Below, in pieces: positions 1 to 7,282 of a DNA stretch of 9,075 nucleotides. This stretch comes from a bacterium. Lineage in GTDB: Bacteria; Babelota; Babeliae; Babelales; RVW-14. The stretch is taken from the NCBI GenBank assembly GCA_023249895.1, contig JAHFBS010000025.1, positions 1 to 9,075 of the forward strand, given 5' to 3'. The translations under genes and the position numbers were made by a program. A model generated the notes under the pieces. It searched no databases. It was given only the letters and a program-made list of their open reading frames with translations, and was not told where the DNA came from. Positions within the stretch are counted from its first letter, which is position 1; each line of letters starts with the position of its first letter.

Positions 1-1260
1 TTCATACTTTGTTTCTTCCGCTACGACTATCATAACACACTTTTAGCTCATCTCCGACGTATCACCAACACTTTTACAGAGCCCTCTTCCGATAAAAAAA
101 TTGGAATAAACAAGAGAAAGATTGATGCCAAACATAAACAAATATGTGCGTCATTACGCAAACTTAAAAAGCAGAAAGATAGCGGACGGCCCGCCAAATT
201 ACGCGCACCAAAATCAAACTTTGGTTGGGTAATTTTTGAAGAACCTCCTACGCCAACCAAGCCACAACCATTAGCAGTCCCCACAACGCTTGAAGGACCG
301 GTTGGCCAGGCAGCACATGCACACGCAACAGAAGGCAAGGAAGGAACGCCACCCAAGAAGACCGCTCAAGCAACCAAACCGCCAGACGTGCAACAAAAAC
401 AACCTGCGAGCGGGCCCAAGCCACAACAAGCACAGCCTCAAGAGGTCAAAGAAATCGCACCAATCCCGCAGCAACAACAAGTTGCGCCACCGCCACTTGT
501 AGCAACGAGTAAAGAAGCTCCCCCCACAGCACCAACCATACTCGAGTCAGCGCCACAAAAAGTTGTCGCTCAGGCACAAAAAATTAGTGATCAAACGCCA
601 CAAACGCAAGAACCGAGCATCGAAGAACGCATTGCCCGCATCCGTGATTTTCAAGAAAGATTAGGCGCTTTTCAATCTGGTGCCATTCCAACAACCTCTT
701 CACGCCCACCCTCGCGCCAAGCCCACGTGCAAGAAGAATCAGCCGGTCCTGTAGCTCAACCACGCGAAGATCGTCTTATCGGTGGTCAAGGTGGCATTCG
801 TATACGCGGCGCACGCAGCATCGAAAAACAACCCAAACGCAACATTATTGCACTGACCAAGGGATTTATTGAAAAACATTATGGCGAAGAAGGCACCGAT
901 CTTATTGATCGTGATGGAGATCCTAACAAACGGCCAAGCTTTGAAGAGCTTAAATATCTTTCATACGAATCGAATATCAACTGGTGTCTTCAAGCCGCAT
1001 GGAAGCAAAATTTTAGTAGACGTATGATGGCACACTATCCACCACACATGGAAGCGGTTGTTGAATTTACCCTTGATGAACAAGGAACACTTACCCAAAG
1101 TAGTATGCTCCAATCTACTGGATATAAAGAAATTGATTCCATGATCATGGAAATTATCAAACTTGCTAGCCCATTCCCACCGCTGCCAAAACATTTTGGA
1201 ACCAAAAATTACCCAACAGGACGAATTATTCAAGTAAATTCCGAGATGTCTAATTTTTAA
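1..1260 (+). CDS. TonB/TolA-family envelope energy-transducing protein, 5'-partial
   Basis: The frame is open from the first base to the TAA at 1258-1260, giving 419 residues without an N-terminus, so the gene starts upstream of the window. Residue numbers count from the first codon. A basic Lys/Arg-rich stretch (about 33-65) is followed by a long Pro/Gln/Ala/Lys-rich low-complexity linker (about 80-210), as in TonB and TolA proteins that span the periplasm. The C-terminal part (about 330-415) matches the TonB_C pattern: a beta strand MEAVVEFTLDEQGTLTQ from residue 350, then an S-T-G-Y turn, an I-D-S helix start and the ASPFPPLP motif. Proteins of this family couple inner-membrane ion-driven motors (ExbBD or TolQR) to outer-membrane partners. 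Whether this one acts as TonB or TolA cannot be decided here: the upstream genes are outside the window, and the next gene is not tolB. The family call is fairly secure; the specific role is inferred. Confidence 0.8.
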   Translation, partial: FILCFFRYDYHNTLLAHLRRITNTFTEPSSDKKIGINKRKIDAKHKQICASLRKLKKQKDSGRPAKLRAPKSNFGWVIFEEPPTPTKPQPLAVPTTLEGPVGQAAHAHATEGKEGTPPKKTAQATKPPDVQQKQPASGPKPQQAQPQEVKEIAPIPQQQQVAPPPLVATSKEAPPTAPTILESAPQKVVAQAQKISDQTPQTQEPSIEERIARIRDFQERLGAFQSGAIPTTSSRPPSRQAHVQEESAGPVAQPREDRLIGGQGGIRIRGARSIEKQPKRNIIALTKGFIEKHYGEEGTDLIDRDGDPNKRPSFEELKYLSYESNINWCLQAAWKQNFSRRMMAHYPPHMEAVVEFTLDEQGTLTQSSMLQSTGYKEIDSMIMEIIKLASPFPPLPKHFGTKNYPTGRIIQVNSEMSNF

Positions 1261-1333
1261 ACTTAACATTCCCTTTATTTTTTTGACCAAGACCATGTAC
1301 ACTAAAAAGTGTTATGAATATCGGACCTATTAT

Positions 1334-1338
1334 GGAGG
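1334..1338 (+). promoter_or_regulatory. Ribosome binding site GGAGG
   Basis: A strong GGAGG lies six bases before the ATG at 1345. It is the best Shine-Dalgarno sequence in the window and fixes the start of the unknown exported protein. Confidence 0.75.
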
Positions 1339-1344
1339 ATAGCC

Positions 1345-1869
1345 ATGAAGAAAAAAATGCTTATCTGCTTCATGTGCATCACCATGGATTTTGGATTTTT
1401 AACGCGCTGTCTGGGAATCATGGCGGTTCACCCTTCTTATGATCTCTTTTCCTTAAGCGCAACAACCACCTGGCGTGAATATTCGGTTCGCGCACCTGAA
1501 GTGACCTTCAATAAAGAAAAATGGGCCTGGACCTGTTCTCTGACGTTACGCAGCAAGCAGCCGCTTAAACTTTCTTCACTCGTTTTGCAATGGCAAGGAA
1601 AACAGATCAAACAACTGGCCGCCGCGCTGTATCATAAAAAAGAACGCGATTCTGCGGTACTTCCCATTCAGGGAAATCTCATTTGTGATGGCATCTGGAG
1701 CCCTGCACATCAACAACTCGTTTTTGCACCGGATAAAAAAGTTGTTGCTGTCGACAACTACTATTTAGTCGTCAGTTATCCCAAGGAATCAGAAAATACT
1801 ATCAAACACGGCAAATTTGTTGTCGCTGATGCACAGCTTTGCGAGCTTGTCTCACTCCACAAAGAATAA
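1345..1869 (+). CDS. Small exported protein of unknown function
   Basis: This is a 174-residue protein that I do not recognise. The ATG at 1345 is well supported by a GGAGG ribosome site at 1334-1338, six bases upstream. The N-terminus (MKKK, then a hydrophobic run to about residue 27 ending in GIMA) looks like a signal peptide, although an Asp at residue 15 and an Arg at 21 interrupt it. The Cys at 22 is preceded by Leu-Thr-Arg, which is a poor lipobox, so a lipoprotein is unlikely. The rest alternates short hydrophobic and polar stretches, suggesting a mostly beta fold with four Cys residues outside or near the signal region. It lies 84 nt after the TonB/TolA-like gene, in the same direction, so an envelope role is plausible but not shown. 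No enzyme motif is visible. Confidence 0.7.
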   Translation: MKKKMLICFMCITMDFGFLTRCLGIMAVHPSYDLFSLSATTTWREYSVRAPEVTFNKEKWAWTCSLTLRSKQPLKLSSLVLQWQGKQIKQLAAALYHKKERDSAVLPIQGNLICDGIWSPAHQQLVFAPDKKVVAVDNYYLVVSYPKESENTIKHGKFVVADAQLCELVSLHKE

Positions 1870-1884
1870 CACTCGTACCCATCT

Positions 1885-1912
1885 TTGCTTTCATCACACA
1901 TCCTGTTATCCT
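1885..1912 (+). promoter_or_regulatory. Probable sigma-70-type promoter for the oxidoreductase/epimerase pair
   Basis: TTGCTT (1885-1890), a 16-nt spacer and TATCCT (1907-1912), with a TGn extension just before the -10 box, fit a housekeeping promoter. Transcription would start near 1919, leaving a leader of about 38 nt. The same hexamer pattern and spacing occur before the two exported paralogues. Confidence 0.55.
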
Positions 1913-1923
1913 TACCCATGAAA

Positions 1924-1944
1924 TTATTGCTTTCAACGCAATAA
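1924..1944 (+). promoter_or_regulatory. Stem-loop in the leader of the oxidoreductase gene
   Basis: TTATTGC (1924-1930) and GCAATAA (1938-1944) form a perfect 7-bp inverted repeat with a 7-nt loop. It lies between the predicted transcription start and the AAGGA ribosome site at 1946-1950. It could stabilise the 5' end of the mRNA or modulate translation. It is AT-rich and may be incidental. Confidence 0.35.
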
Positions 1945-1956
1945 AAAGGATGGCGA

Positions 1957-3315
1957 GTGGCTCAGGTTGTTATTATTGGTGCTGGTCTTACGGGACTGAG
2001 TACCGCATATTATCTTGAACACAATAAGTTTTTTGATTACACACTCGTAGAAAAAAATGCACGCCCTGGCGGATTGTTGCGCTCAGAAACCGTCAATGGT
2101 TTTACCTTTGATTACACCGGCCATTTTCTGCACTGCAATCATCAACTTTTCAATAATTTTCTCCGCGATGTTGTTGGGTTTGAACATCTTATGTCAATCG
2201 CCCGCTCATCATCAATTTTTTCGCATAATACCTATACGCGCTACCCCTTTCAAATGAATCTTTTTGGCCTACCAACCAACGTTATTGCCGAATGCATTGA
2301 AGGTTACGTACAACGCTCAACTCATACCAGGAATCCGCAAAACTTTTATGCCTGGGTACTTAAATATTTTGGGCGCGGTTTTGGCAAACATTTCTTTTTT
2401 CCCTTTAATCGCAAGCTTGCCGACTATGATGTACGTCGCATGCATCCTTCATGGACGGGACGATTTGTCCCCTCAACCAATCTTGAAGCAATTATAAAAG
2501 GTGCTTTATCGCATCAACAACCAACGCAGGTTGGTTACAACAGCAATTTTTATTATCCACGGGCAGGCGGCATCGAAATCGTTATCAAACACTTATGCGC
2601 CACGCTCTCTGGCCCCATAGCAACGCTACGGAGCATTGCAAAGATTGACCCGCTGACCAAAACAATTTTTTATACCGATGGCACCCAGGAACGCTACAGC
2701 ACCCTGATTTCAACCATGCCACTCAACCAACTCCTTGCACTTTTGCCCCCCTCATCACGTATGCCGCTTAATCAGTACGCTTCACGTCTTGCGTGCAACG
2801 CAATTGTTAACATTAACCTTGGACTTACAACGCCGCTGCCCCTCAATTGGCACTGGACGTACTTTCCTGAGCCCACGTATCCATGGCATCGTCTTGGTTA
2901 CTGGCACAACATTTGCTCACAAATGGCTCCCGAAGGCCGCAGCTCATTGTATGCAGAATTTTCATACCAGCCCAAACATATGCCACCGCAGCTTGTCGCC
3001 AAAAAGACACACCACGCAATCGCTCAAATTTTGGAATTCTTGGGATTATCAGAGCAGCACATCATGGTCAAAAACATACTCATCTTAGATCACGCGTATG
3101 TTATCTATACCGCGTGGCGTGAACAAAACATCGATAAAATACTCGATTCATTGCGCGCTATGGATATTTATTCGATAGGGCGCTATGGCGCATGGAAATA
3201 CTCAAGCATGCAAGAAGCAGTCATCGAAGGGTATCAAACCGCCCAGGTAGTATGCAAAAAGGAGAAATCACAATGGAAACGATGCAACGATTTTATGAGG
3301 GCAAGCGCGTTCTAG
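1957..3315 (+). CDS. FAD-dependent amine-oxidase-fold oxidoreductase (protoporphyrinogen-oxidase/UDP-galactopyranose-mutase-like)
   Basis: The protein has 452 residues and starts at GTG 1957, six bases after AAGGA. An ATG at 1950 is in the wrong frame. The N-terminus is a dinucleotide-binding Rossmann fold: VVIIGAGLTG (4-13) with glycines 8, 10 and 13, an acidic strand end at Glu32, and PGG at 37-39. Residues 129-155 contain FGRGFGKHFFFPFNRKL, followed by a W..RFVP segment typical of the COG1232-like branch found in polysaccharide and LPS clusters. The C-terminus has the FAD-contacting stretch GRYGAWKYSSMQEAVIEG (408-425). Known relatives include protoporphyrinogen oxidases, amine oxidases and UDP-galactopyranose mutases. 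I see no heme genes nearby, and the overlapping UDP-sugar epimerase favours a nucleotide-sugar or glycan substrate. The FAD fold is secure; the substrate is inferred. Confidence 0.85.
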   Translation: MAQVVIIGAGLTGLSTAYYLEHNKFFDYTLVEKNARPGGLLRSETVNGFTFDYTGHFLHCNHQLFNNFLRDVVGFEHLMSIARSSSIFSHNTYTRYPFQMNLFGLPTNVIAECIEGYVQRSTHTRNPQNFYAWVLKYFGRGFGKHFFFPFNRKLADYDVRRMHPSWTGRFVPSTNLEAIIKGALSHQQPTQVGYNSNFYYPRAGGIEIVIKHLCATLSGPIATLRSIAKIDPLTKTIFYTDGTQERYSTLISTMPLNQLLALLPPSSRMPLNQYASRLACNAIVNINLGLTTPLPLNWHWTYFPEPTYPWHRLGYWHNICSQMAPEGRSSLYAEFSYQPKHMPPQLVAKKTHHAIAQILEFLGLSEQHIMVKNILILDHAYVIYTAWREQNIDKILDSLRAMDIYSIGRYGAWKYSSMQEAVIEGYQTAQVVCKKEKSQWKRCNDFMRASAF

Positions 3316-4229
3316 TCACCGGAGGCGCCGGATTTATTGGCTCACATCTTGTCGAAAAGCTCGTCAACATGGGAGCACGTGTTACAATTCTTGATAATTT
3401 CACCACCGGATCACTCCGCAATCTCAAAACCGTCGTTCATGCACTTAATATTATGTATGCTGATGTTCGTTCTTCTTATAGCTGTCTAAAAGCATCGCTT
3501 AAACAGGATATTATTTTTCATTTAGCCGCCCTTATCTCGGTTCCCGAATCGATCAACAATCCAAATCTTTGTTATCAGATTAATATCGATGGAACCAACA
3601 ACATGCTCGATGCCGGCAAAAAAAATCTGGTTCCAACCTTTGTTTATGCCTCGTCATCAGCAGTATACGGAGCAAAAAATGGCATTTGCGATGAAACAGA
3701 TGCCCCTAACCCGCAATCTCCTTATGCCATCAGCAAATATCGCGGCGAGCAGCTCTGCCAAAATTATACCCGAGCCTATGGCATGAATACCGCTATTCTT
3801 CGTTATTTTAATGTTTATGGCCAACGCCAAAATCCTAATGGCCCTTATGCAGCCGTTCGCGCAAAATTTGCGCATCTTTTACGCGCTGGGCAACCCCTGA
3901 CTATTTATGGCGATGGCGCTCAAACACGCGATTTTGTTGATGTCACTCAGGTTGTTGAGGCTAATTTGGCAGTTGGCATGCATAACGCCTTGTATGGAGA
4001 AATTTTTAACGTTGCATCAGGCAGGAGCATAAGCCTACTCGAACTTATCACGCAATTAGAACAAGAGCTCGGCGCCAAACATACCGAACTTGTTTTTGAA
4101 CCAACACGTCCCGGAGATATCCAGCATTCGCACGCATCAGTTGCAAAGCTGCACAAATTGCAGATACCCCACCTAGCCAACCAACCTGGTTTAGAGTGGC
4201 AAAAAGCGCAAAAAACTGTTACCATTTAG
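3273..4229 (+). CDS. NAD-dependent UDP-sugar 4-epimerase, extended SDR family (GalE/WbpP-like)
   Basis: The protein has 318 residues from ATG 3273, preceded by AAGGAG at 3259-3264. A longer reading from 3192 would add 27 residues with no homology ahead of the Rossmann fold, so I reject it. Features in order are GGAGFIGSHL (17-26) for NAD binding, Asp41 at the end of the second strand, YASSSAVYG (125-133) with the catalytic Ser region, and YAISK (151-155) with catalytic Tyr151 and Lys155. RYFNVYG with a following R.NPNGPYAAV stretch and GDGAQTRDFVDV come next. The last two resemble UDP-GlcNAc/GalNAc 4-epimerases of the WbpP/Gne type more than generic GalE, but the substrate is not certain. The length is normal for the family. 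The gene overlaps the oxidoreductase by 43 nt, implying one transcript and a shared glycan pathway. Confidence 0.88.
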   Translation: METMQRFYEGKRVLVTGGAGFIGSHLVEKLVNMGARVTILDNFTTGSLRNLKTVVHALNIMYADVRSSYSCLKASLKQDIIFHLAALISVPESINNPNLCYQINIDGTNNMLDAGKKNLVPTFVYASSSAVYGAKNGICDETDAPNPQSPYAISKYRGEQLCQNYTRAYGMNTAILRYFNVYGQRQNPNGPYAAVRAKFAHLLRAGQPLTIYGDGAQTRDFVDVTQVVEANLAVGMHNALYGEIFNVASGRSISLLELITQLEQELGAKHTELVFEPTRPGDIQHSHASVAKLHKLQIPHLANQPGLEWQKAQKTVTI

Positions 4230-4258
4230 TGGTCTTTTACATCATTTTTGATCTGAAC

Positions 4259-4340
4259 GCCGAAGTGGTGAAATTGGTAGACACGCTAGGTTCAGGGTCT
4301 AGTCCTGCAAGGGGTAGGGGTTCGAGTCCCCTCTTCGGCA
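4259..4340 (+). tRNA. tRNA-Leu (anticodon CAG)
   Basis: The 82-nt cloverleaf can be folded by hand. The acceptor stem is GCCGAAG (4259-4265) with CTTCGGC (4333-4339) and discriminator A4340. The D arm is GTG/CAC and holds TTGGTAGA. The anticodon stem is CTAGG/TCTAG with a G-T closing pair, around loop TTCAGGG (4291-4297), so the anticodon CAG is at 4293-4295. A long variable arm, typical of class II tRNAs, follows, then the T arm AGGGG-TTCGAGT-CCCCT. It reads CUG codons. The 3' CCA is not encoded. It begins 29 nt after the epimerase stop and may be processed from that transcript, since I see no convincing promoter in the gap. Confidence 0.96.
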
Positions 4341-4364
4341 TTTTATCGTTAAAAACAGCATTTC

Positions 4365-4393
4365 TTGAAGACCGACAACCTTAAAGTTATACT
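4365..4393 (+). promoter_or_regulatory. Probable sigma-70 promoter of dnaJ
   Basis: TTGAAG (4365-4370), a 17-nt spacer and TATACT (4388-4393) make a good housekeeping promoter between the tRNA and dnaJ. Transcription would start near 4400, giving a leader of about 40 nt. No CIRCE inverted repeat is visible, so HrcA control is not supported. The spacing and lack of a TGn element differ from the other three promoters in the window. Confidence 0.6.
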
Positions 4394-4441
4394 TTAAAAT
4401 TACTTATAAATTGATCCTCTAACCAAAATATTGGATGGTGT

Positions 4442-5569
4442 ATGGCCACGAAAAGAGATTATTACGAAGTTCTTGGCGTTGAACGCAGCGCCTCAGCAGA
4501 CGAAATCAAAAAGGCATATCGCAAACTTGCGCTTCAGTATCACCCTGACCGCAATCCTAACAACAAGGAAGCTGAAGCAAAGTTCCGCGAAGCTGCCGAA
4601 GCTTACGAAATCCTTTCGGATGCCAACAAACGCCGCCAATATGATCAATTTGGCCATGCCGCAACACAAGGAGCAGCCGGCCACTACGAAAACATGGAAG
4701 ACATCTTTGAAAGTTTTGGCGATATTTTTGAAAATCTTTTTGGCGGAGGCCCATCAGGACGCCGTCAATCTAAACGCTCGGCTCCCGCAGCACAGCGCGG
4801 ACAAGATTTAGCCCAAGGCATCAGTATTTCGCTTAAAGAATCATATCTTGGCTGCCCAAAAGAGATTCGCATTTACCATTTTCAAGCCTGCGAACTGTGT
4901 AAAGGCAGTGGCTGCAAAGAAGGATCAAAACCAAGTGTGTGTTCAACCTGCGCCGGCAGCGGTACTATTCTGCATCGCCAAGGTTTTTTCACGCTCAGCC
5001 AACCCTGTTCAACCTGTCATGGGCAAGGTTTTAGAATCACTAATCCCTGCTCAGAATGTCGCGGACAATCACGCATTCAAAAGCATGAAAAACTTATGGT
5101 CTCTATTCCTGCGGGCATTTATCATGGCGCAGAGCTGCGTATTCTTGGCAAAGGTGATGCAGGTGTATTTGGTGGCCCTTCAGGTGATTTGTATTTAACC
5201 ATCGACGTACAACAAGACAAAGCATTTTCACGTAAGAACAATGATCTTGTCACCATACTCAACTTGACCTATCCGCAATTGGTACTTGGATGTCAGATTG
5301 AGATTGAAAATATCGATGGCTCAAAAGAAAGCATCAAGATTCCACGCGGATGCAACGTTGGCAAAGAAATTGTCGTTGACGATAAGGGATTTACCAAATT
5401 ACGCGGTTCAGGTCGCGGCAATTTGATCATTATCACCAATTGCGATATTCCCACTAAACTTGATGACGCAACTAAAACCGCACTTTTGACCTATGCCGAA
5501 AAACTTGGCAATGCCAGCCAGCAGAATTCTGGTGGAATTTCTGGTTTTTTTAAACGATTCCTCGGCTAA
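4442..5569 (+). CDS. dnaJ: Chaperone protein DnaJ (Hsp40, type I)
   Basis: DnaJ is the cytoplasmic co-chaperone that delivers unfolded clients to DnaK and stimulates its ATPase. This copy has 375 residues, essentially the length of E. coli DnaJ, and starts at ATG 4442 with a weak GGA at 4433-4435. The J domain (about 5-70) has the invariant HPD at 34-36. A short Gly/Phe region (about 85-110, including [12 protein letters not shown]) follows. The zinc domain has four cysteine pairs at 150/153, 167/170, 189/192 and 203/206. The first three fit CxxCxGxG, while the fourth ends in Ser (CSECRGQS). The C-terminal substrate-binding beta domains run to a FFKRFLG tail. dnaK and grpE are not in the window, and the gene appears to stand alone with its own promoter. 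Confidence 0.97.
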   Translation: MATKRDYYEVLGVERSASADEIKKAYRKLALQYHPDRNPNNKEAEAKFREAAEAYEILSDANKRRQYDQFGHAATQGAAGHYENMEDIFESFGDIFENLFGGGPSGRRQSKRSAPAAQRGQDLAQGISISLKESYLGCPKEIRIYHFQACELCKGSGCKEGSKPSVCSTCAGSGTILHRQGFFTLSQPCSTCHGQGFRITNPCSECRGQSRIQKHEKLMVSIPAGIYHGAELRILGKGDAGVFGGPSGDLYLTIDVQQDKAFSRKNNDLVTILNLTYPQLVLGCQIEIENIDGSKESIKIPRGCNVGKEIVVDDKGFTKLRGSGRGNLIIITNCDIPTKLDDATKTALLTYAEKLGNASQQNSGGISGFFKRFLG

Positions 5570-5579
5570 ATCCACAAGA

Positions 5580-5607
5580 TTGCTTCGCGTTAGATTTGTG
5601 CTATAGT
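5580..5607 (+). promoter_or_regulatory. Promoter of the first MutS-like paralogue
   Basis: TTGCTT (5580-5585), a 16-nt spacer and TATAGT (5602-5607) with a TGn extension form a strong-looking promoter. The 16 bases TTGTGCTATAGTAGCC (5596-5611) are identical to 7397-7412 before the second paralogue, evidence that promoter and gene were duplicated together. Confidence 0.7.
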
Positions 5608-5611
5608 AGCC

Positions 5612-5629
5612 GCCAATAATTCTATTGGC
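5612..5629 (+). promoter_or_regulatory. Stem-loop at the start of the first paralogue's leader
   Basis: GCCAATA (5612-5618) and TATTGGC (5623-5629) are a perfect 7-bp inverted repeat with loop ATTC. It sits at or just after the predicted transcription start and about 10 nt before the ATG at 5640. The second paralogue lacks it. It could be a 5'-stabilising hairpin, an operator, or a brake on translation of a gene that has no clear Shine-Dalgarno site. Confidence 0.4.
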
Positions 5630-5639
5630 AGCTCGAATC

Positions 5640-7280
5640 ATGAAAGATGTTATGTTTCTTCACAAACTAAAAGCACGCGTTGCATCGCTCATTTGTCTAT
5701 CGCTCTATGCTATTCTGCATCAACCGCTTTTGGCCGAAGAGACAGCACAAGCAACACCGCTCCCACTACCCAATGTCTATGAAAAGATTGTTCAAGCCCA
5801 TCTCCCATCGCTAACAAAAGCATTACTTGATGAGGAAAAATCTCAAAAAGAGATTAGTACTGCTAATAGAATAAAAAACAACGACGCAGAACTGTTAAAT
5901 TTCAACTCGCCAATCAAAGAAGTTCCGCTTGGCAACGTTGAAACCTATCGTCTTTTGTGCGGAATATTCCAAAAACATTACGCACAAGAAGTAGGCCCAT
6001 TTATCGCCGATACTACGCTTTCAGATCTTGAACTTTTTTGTGGGTCATCACGAACCCTTGATCGTCATATTTTTGGAAGTCTTGATAACACCATAACTGC
6101 ACTAGGAAAAATTGAATTACAAAAAATGCTTATAATGCCAATCACCGATAGTAAAGAGTTGCAAAGGCGTCAAAAGCTTATCAAGCAATTGGCCGAGAAT
6201 CCTGAACTCATCAAATCCCTTGATAAATCATTACAACAAATTAAACAATGCGAAGCTGATTTTGCATGGTTCTGGAAACAGACCGATGAATTTTTTGAAG
6301 CATCATTGCAAAGAATGTATTGGGAAAAAACACCACTGATAGATCTGGCAGCATTTAACAAAAGTATAGCGGCCCAAGGACTCAATGCTCTTCAAGTTAC
6401 TGGCTACAATCCTACATTTACTTATCTCTTGTCAGCAACGCCTCTGATGCTCATAACGCTTTTTTGCATAGGAACAATATTACTTACCCATACACCAATT
6501 TTAGACACAGACATAGTGCACGAATTGCTTGAAGAAGGTGGACAACGTAGCATGAGAAATATACGAGAATTAATCGATGGTTCGCCCACAATCAAAGTAA
6601 TGTTCTATCTTGGAATAATAGGCGTACAATTAAGTGCTCTTTTCATTTTCTACTTCATTAACGGAATCACGATAGCACATGCAAAAAGCTACAACAACAC
6701 CAGCAATGCCATTCACAAGAAAATGAACGGCATCGCTCAATATCTGCAAGCATTGCAAGACATCAAAGAAAGTGTTTTTACGCAGACAGAAACGTTGGCT
6801 CTTGCAACCACAGATAAAAATAGTTTGGAGTCACTCACCTACAAAGATGACGATGAAAAGAAAAAGCTTTGCACAATGCTTTCCGCTTGGACTTTTAAAA
6901 TGAACCCATCAATTGGAGCAGACAAAGGTTCTGTTTTGGTCGCATTTAAAATAATGCACGAAGTCAAAGATCGTTTTATCGATGTTATACGCACCGTTGG
7001 CACACTCGATGCGTACCTTTCTCTTGCCAAACTGTATAAGCAAGATGGTAATGTTCAACAAAATCGCTACTGTTTAGTTGATTATGAAACACAAGAAACA
7101 CCACATATCACGCTCAAAGGTCTTTGGCACCCGCTTGATTCATCGCTATCCTCAGGCCCTCAAGCGACTGCCCTTGCCATCATCATGGCACACACCTGTG
7201 GCATAGCGCCGGCACAGGAAATGCGCATAACTCCGCATGCAACATTTTTATCGAATCTCCTGACGGAAATAGCGCCGTAA
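5640..7280 (+). CDS. Exported membrane protein with MutS-like core and degenerate ATPase remnant (paralogue 1)
   Basis: The protein has 546 residues. ATG 5640 is chosen because it aligns with the paralogue's start; no good ribosome site precedes it, and TTG 5625 or ATG 5652 are alternatives. Residues 1-32 form a signal peptide ending LHQPLLA. Residues about 130-235 read like the MutS core domain: L.DLELFCG, GSLDNTITALGKIELQKML (from 146), P-x-T-D, ELQRRQ, then WFWKQTDE. Two membrane helices follow (about 260-284 and 320-345), then a helical segment ending GTLDAYLSLAKLY (454-466), the kind of motif that precedes the MutS ATPase. The next part, LKGLWHP (to 498) and GIAPAQEMRITP (from 521), matches ATPase flanks. 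However, about 28 residues including GxxxxGKST are missing and the protein ends before Walker B. The MutS relationship is inferred from motifs by eye. No function is assigned; active mismatch repair is unlikely. Confidence 0.75.
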   Translation: MKDVMFLHKLKARVASLICLSLYAILHQPLLAEETAQATPLPLPNVYEKIVQAHLPSLTKALLDEEKSQKEISTANRIKNNDAELLNFNSPIKEVPLGNVETYRLLCGIFQKHYAQEVGPFIADTTLSDLELFCGSSRTLDRHIFGSLDNTITALGKIELQKMLIMPITDSKELQRRQKLIKQLAENPELIKSLDKSLQQIKQCEADFAWFWKQTDEFFEASLQRMYWEKTPLIDLAAFNKSIAAQGLNALQVTGYNPTFTYLLSATPLMLITLFCIGTILLTHTPILDTDIVHELLEEGGQRSMRNIRELIDGSPTIKVMFYLGIIGVQLSALFIFYFINGITIAHAKSYNNTSNAIHKKMNGIAQYLQALQDIKESVFTQTETLALATTDKNSLESLTYKDDDEKKKLCTMLSAWTFKMNPSIGADKGSVLVAFKIMHEVKDRFIDVIRTVGTLDAYLSLAKLYKQDGNVQQNRYCLVDYETQETPHITLKGLWHPLDSSLSSGPQATALAIIMAHTCGIAPAQEMRITPHATFLSNLLTEIAP

Positions 7281-7282
7281 AC

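Noticed and set aside
48..1302. Long - strand open frames opposite the TonB/TolA-like gene
   Set aside because: They are shadows of a low-complexity Pro/Gln/Ala-rich gene and show no domain or ribosome site.
1283..1318. Promoter before the 174-residue protein (TTGACC with TACACT or TATGAA)
   Set aside because: TTGACC is 9 nt from TACACT and 24 nt from TATGAA, neither an acceptable spacing. The ACACT-AAAA-AGTGT dyad at 1299-1312 is too short to call an operator.
2519..2536. AACCAAC/GTTGGTT 7-bp inverted repeat
   Set aside because: It lies inside the oxidoreductase coding region, is short, and has no link to an expression signal; chance is enough.
3192..3272. N-terminal extension of the epimerase from an upstream ATG at 3192
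   Set aside because: The extra 27 residues are the shifted reading of the oxidoreductase 3' end and precede an already complete Rossmann start. AAGGAG at 3259 supports ATG 3273.
4341..4441. CIRCE or heat-shock operator before dnaJ
   Set aside because: No TTAGCACTC/GAGTGCTAA-type inverted repeat is present; only a sigma-70-like promoter is visible.
5625..5639. TTG start for paralogue 1
   Set aside because: TTG 5625 lies inside the leader hairpin, has no ribosome site, and adds residues absent from the aligned start of paralogue 2. It is not fully excluded.
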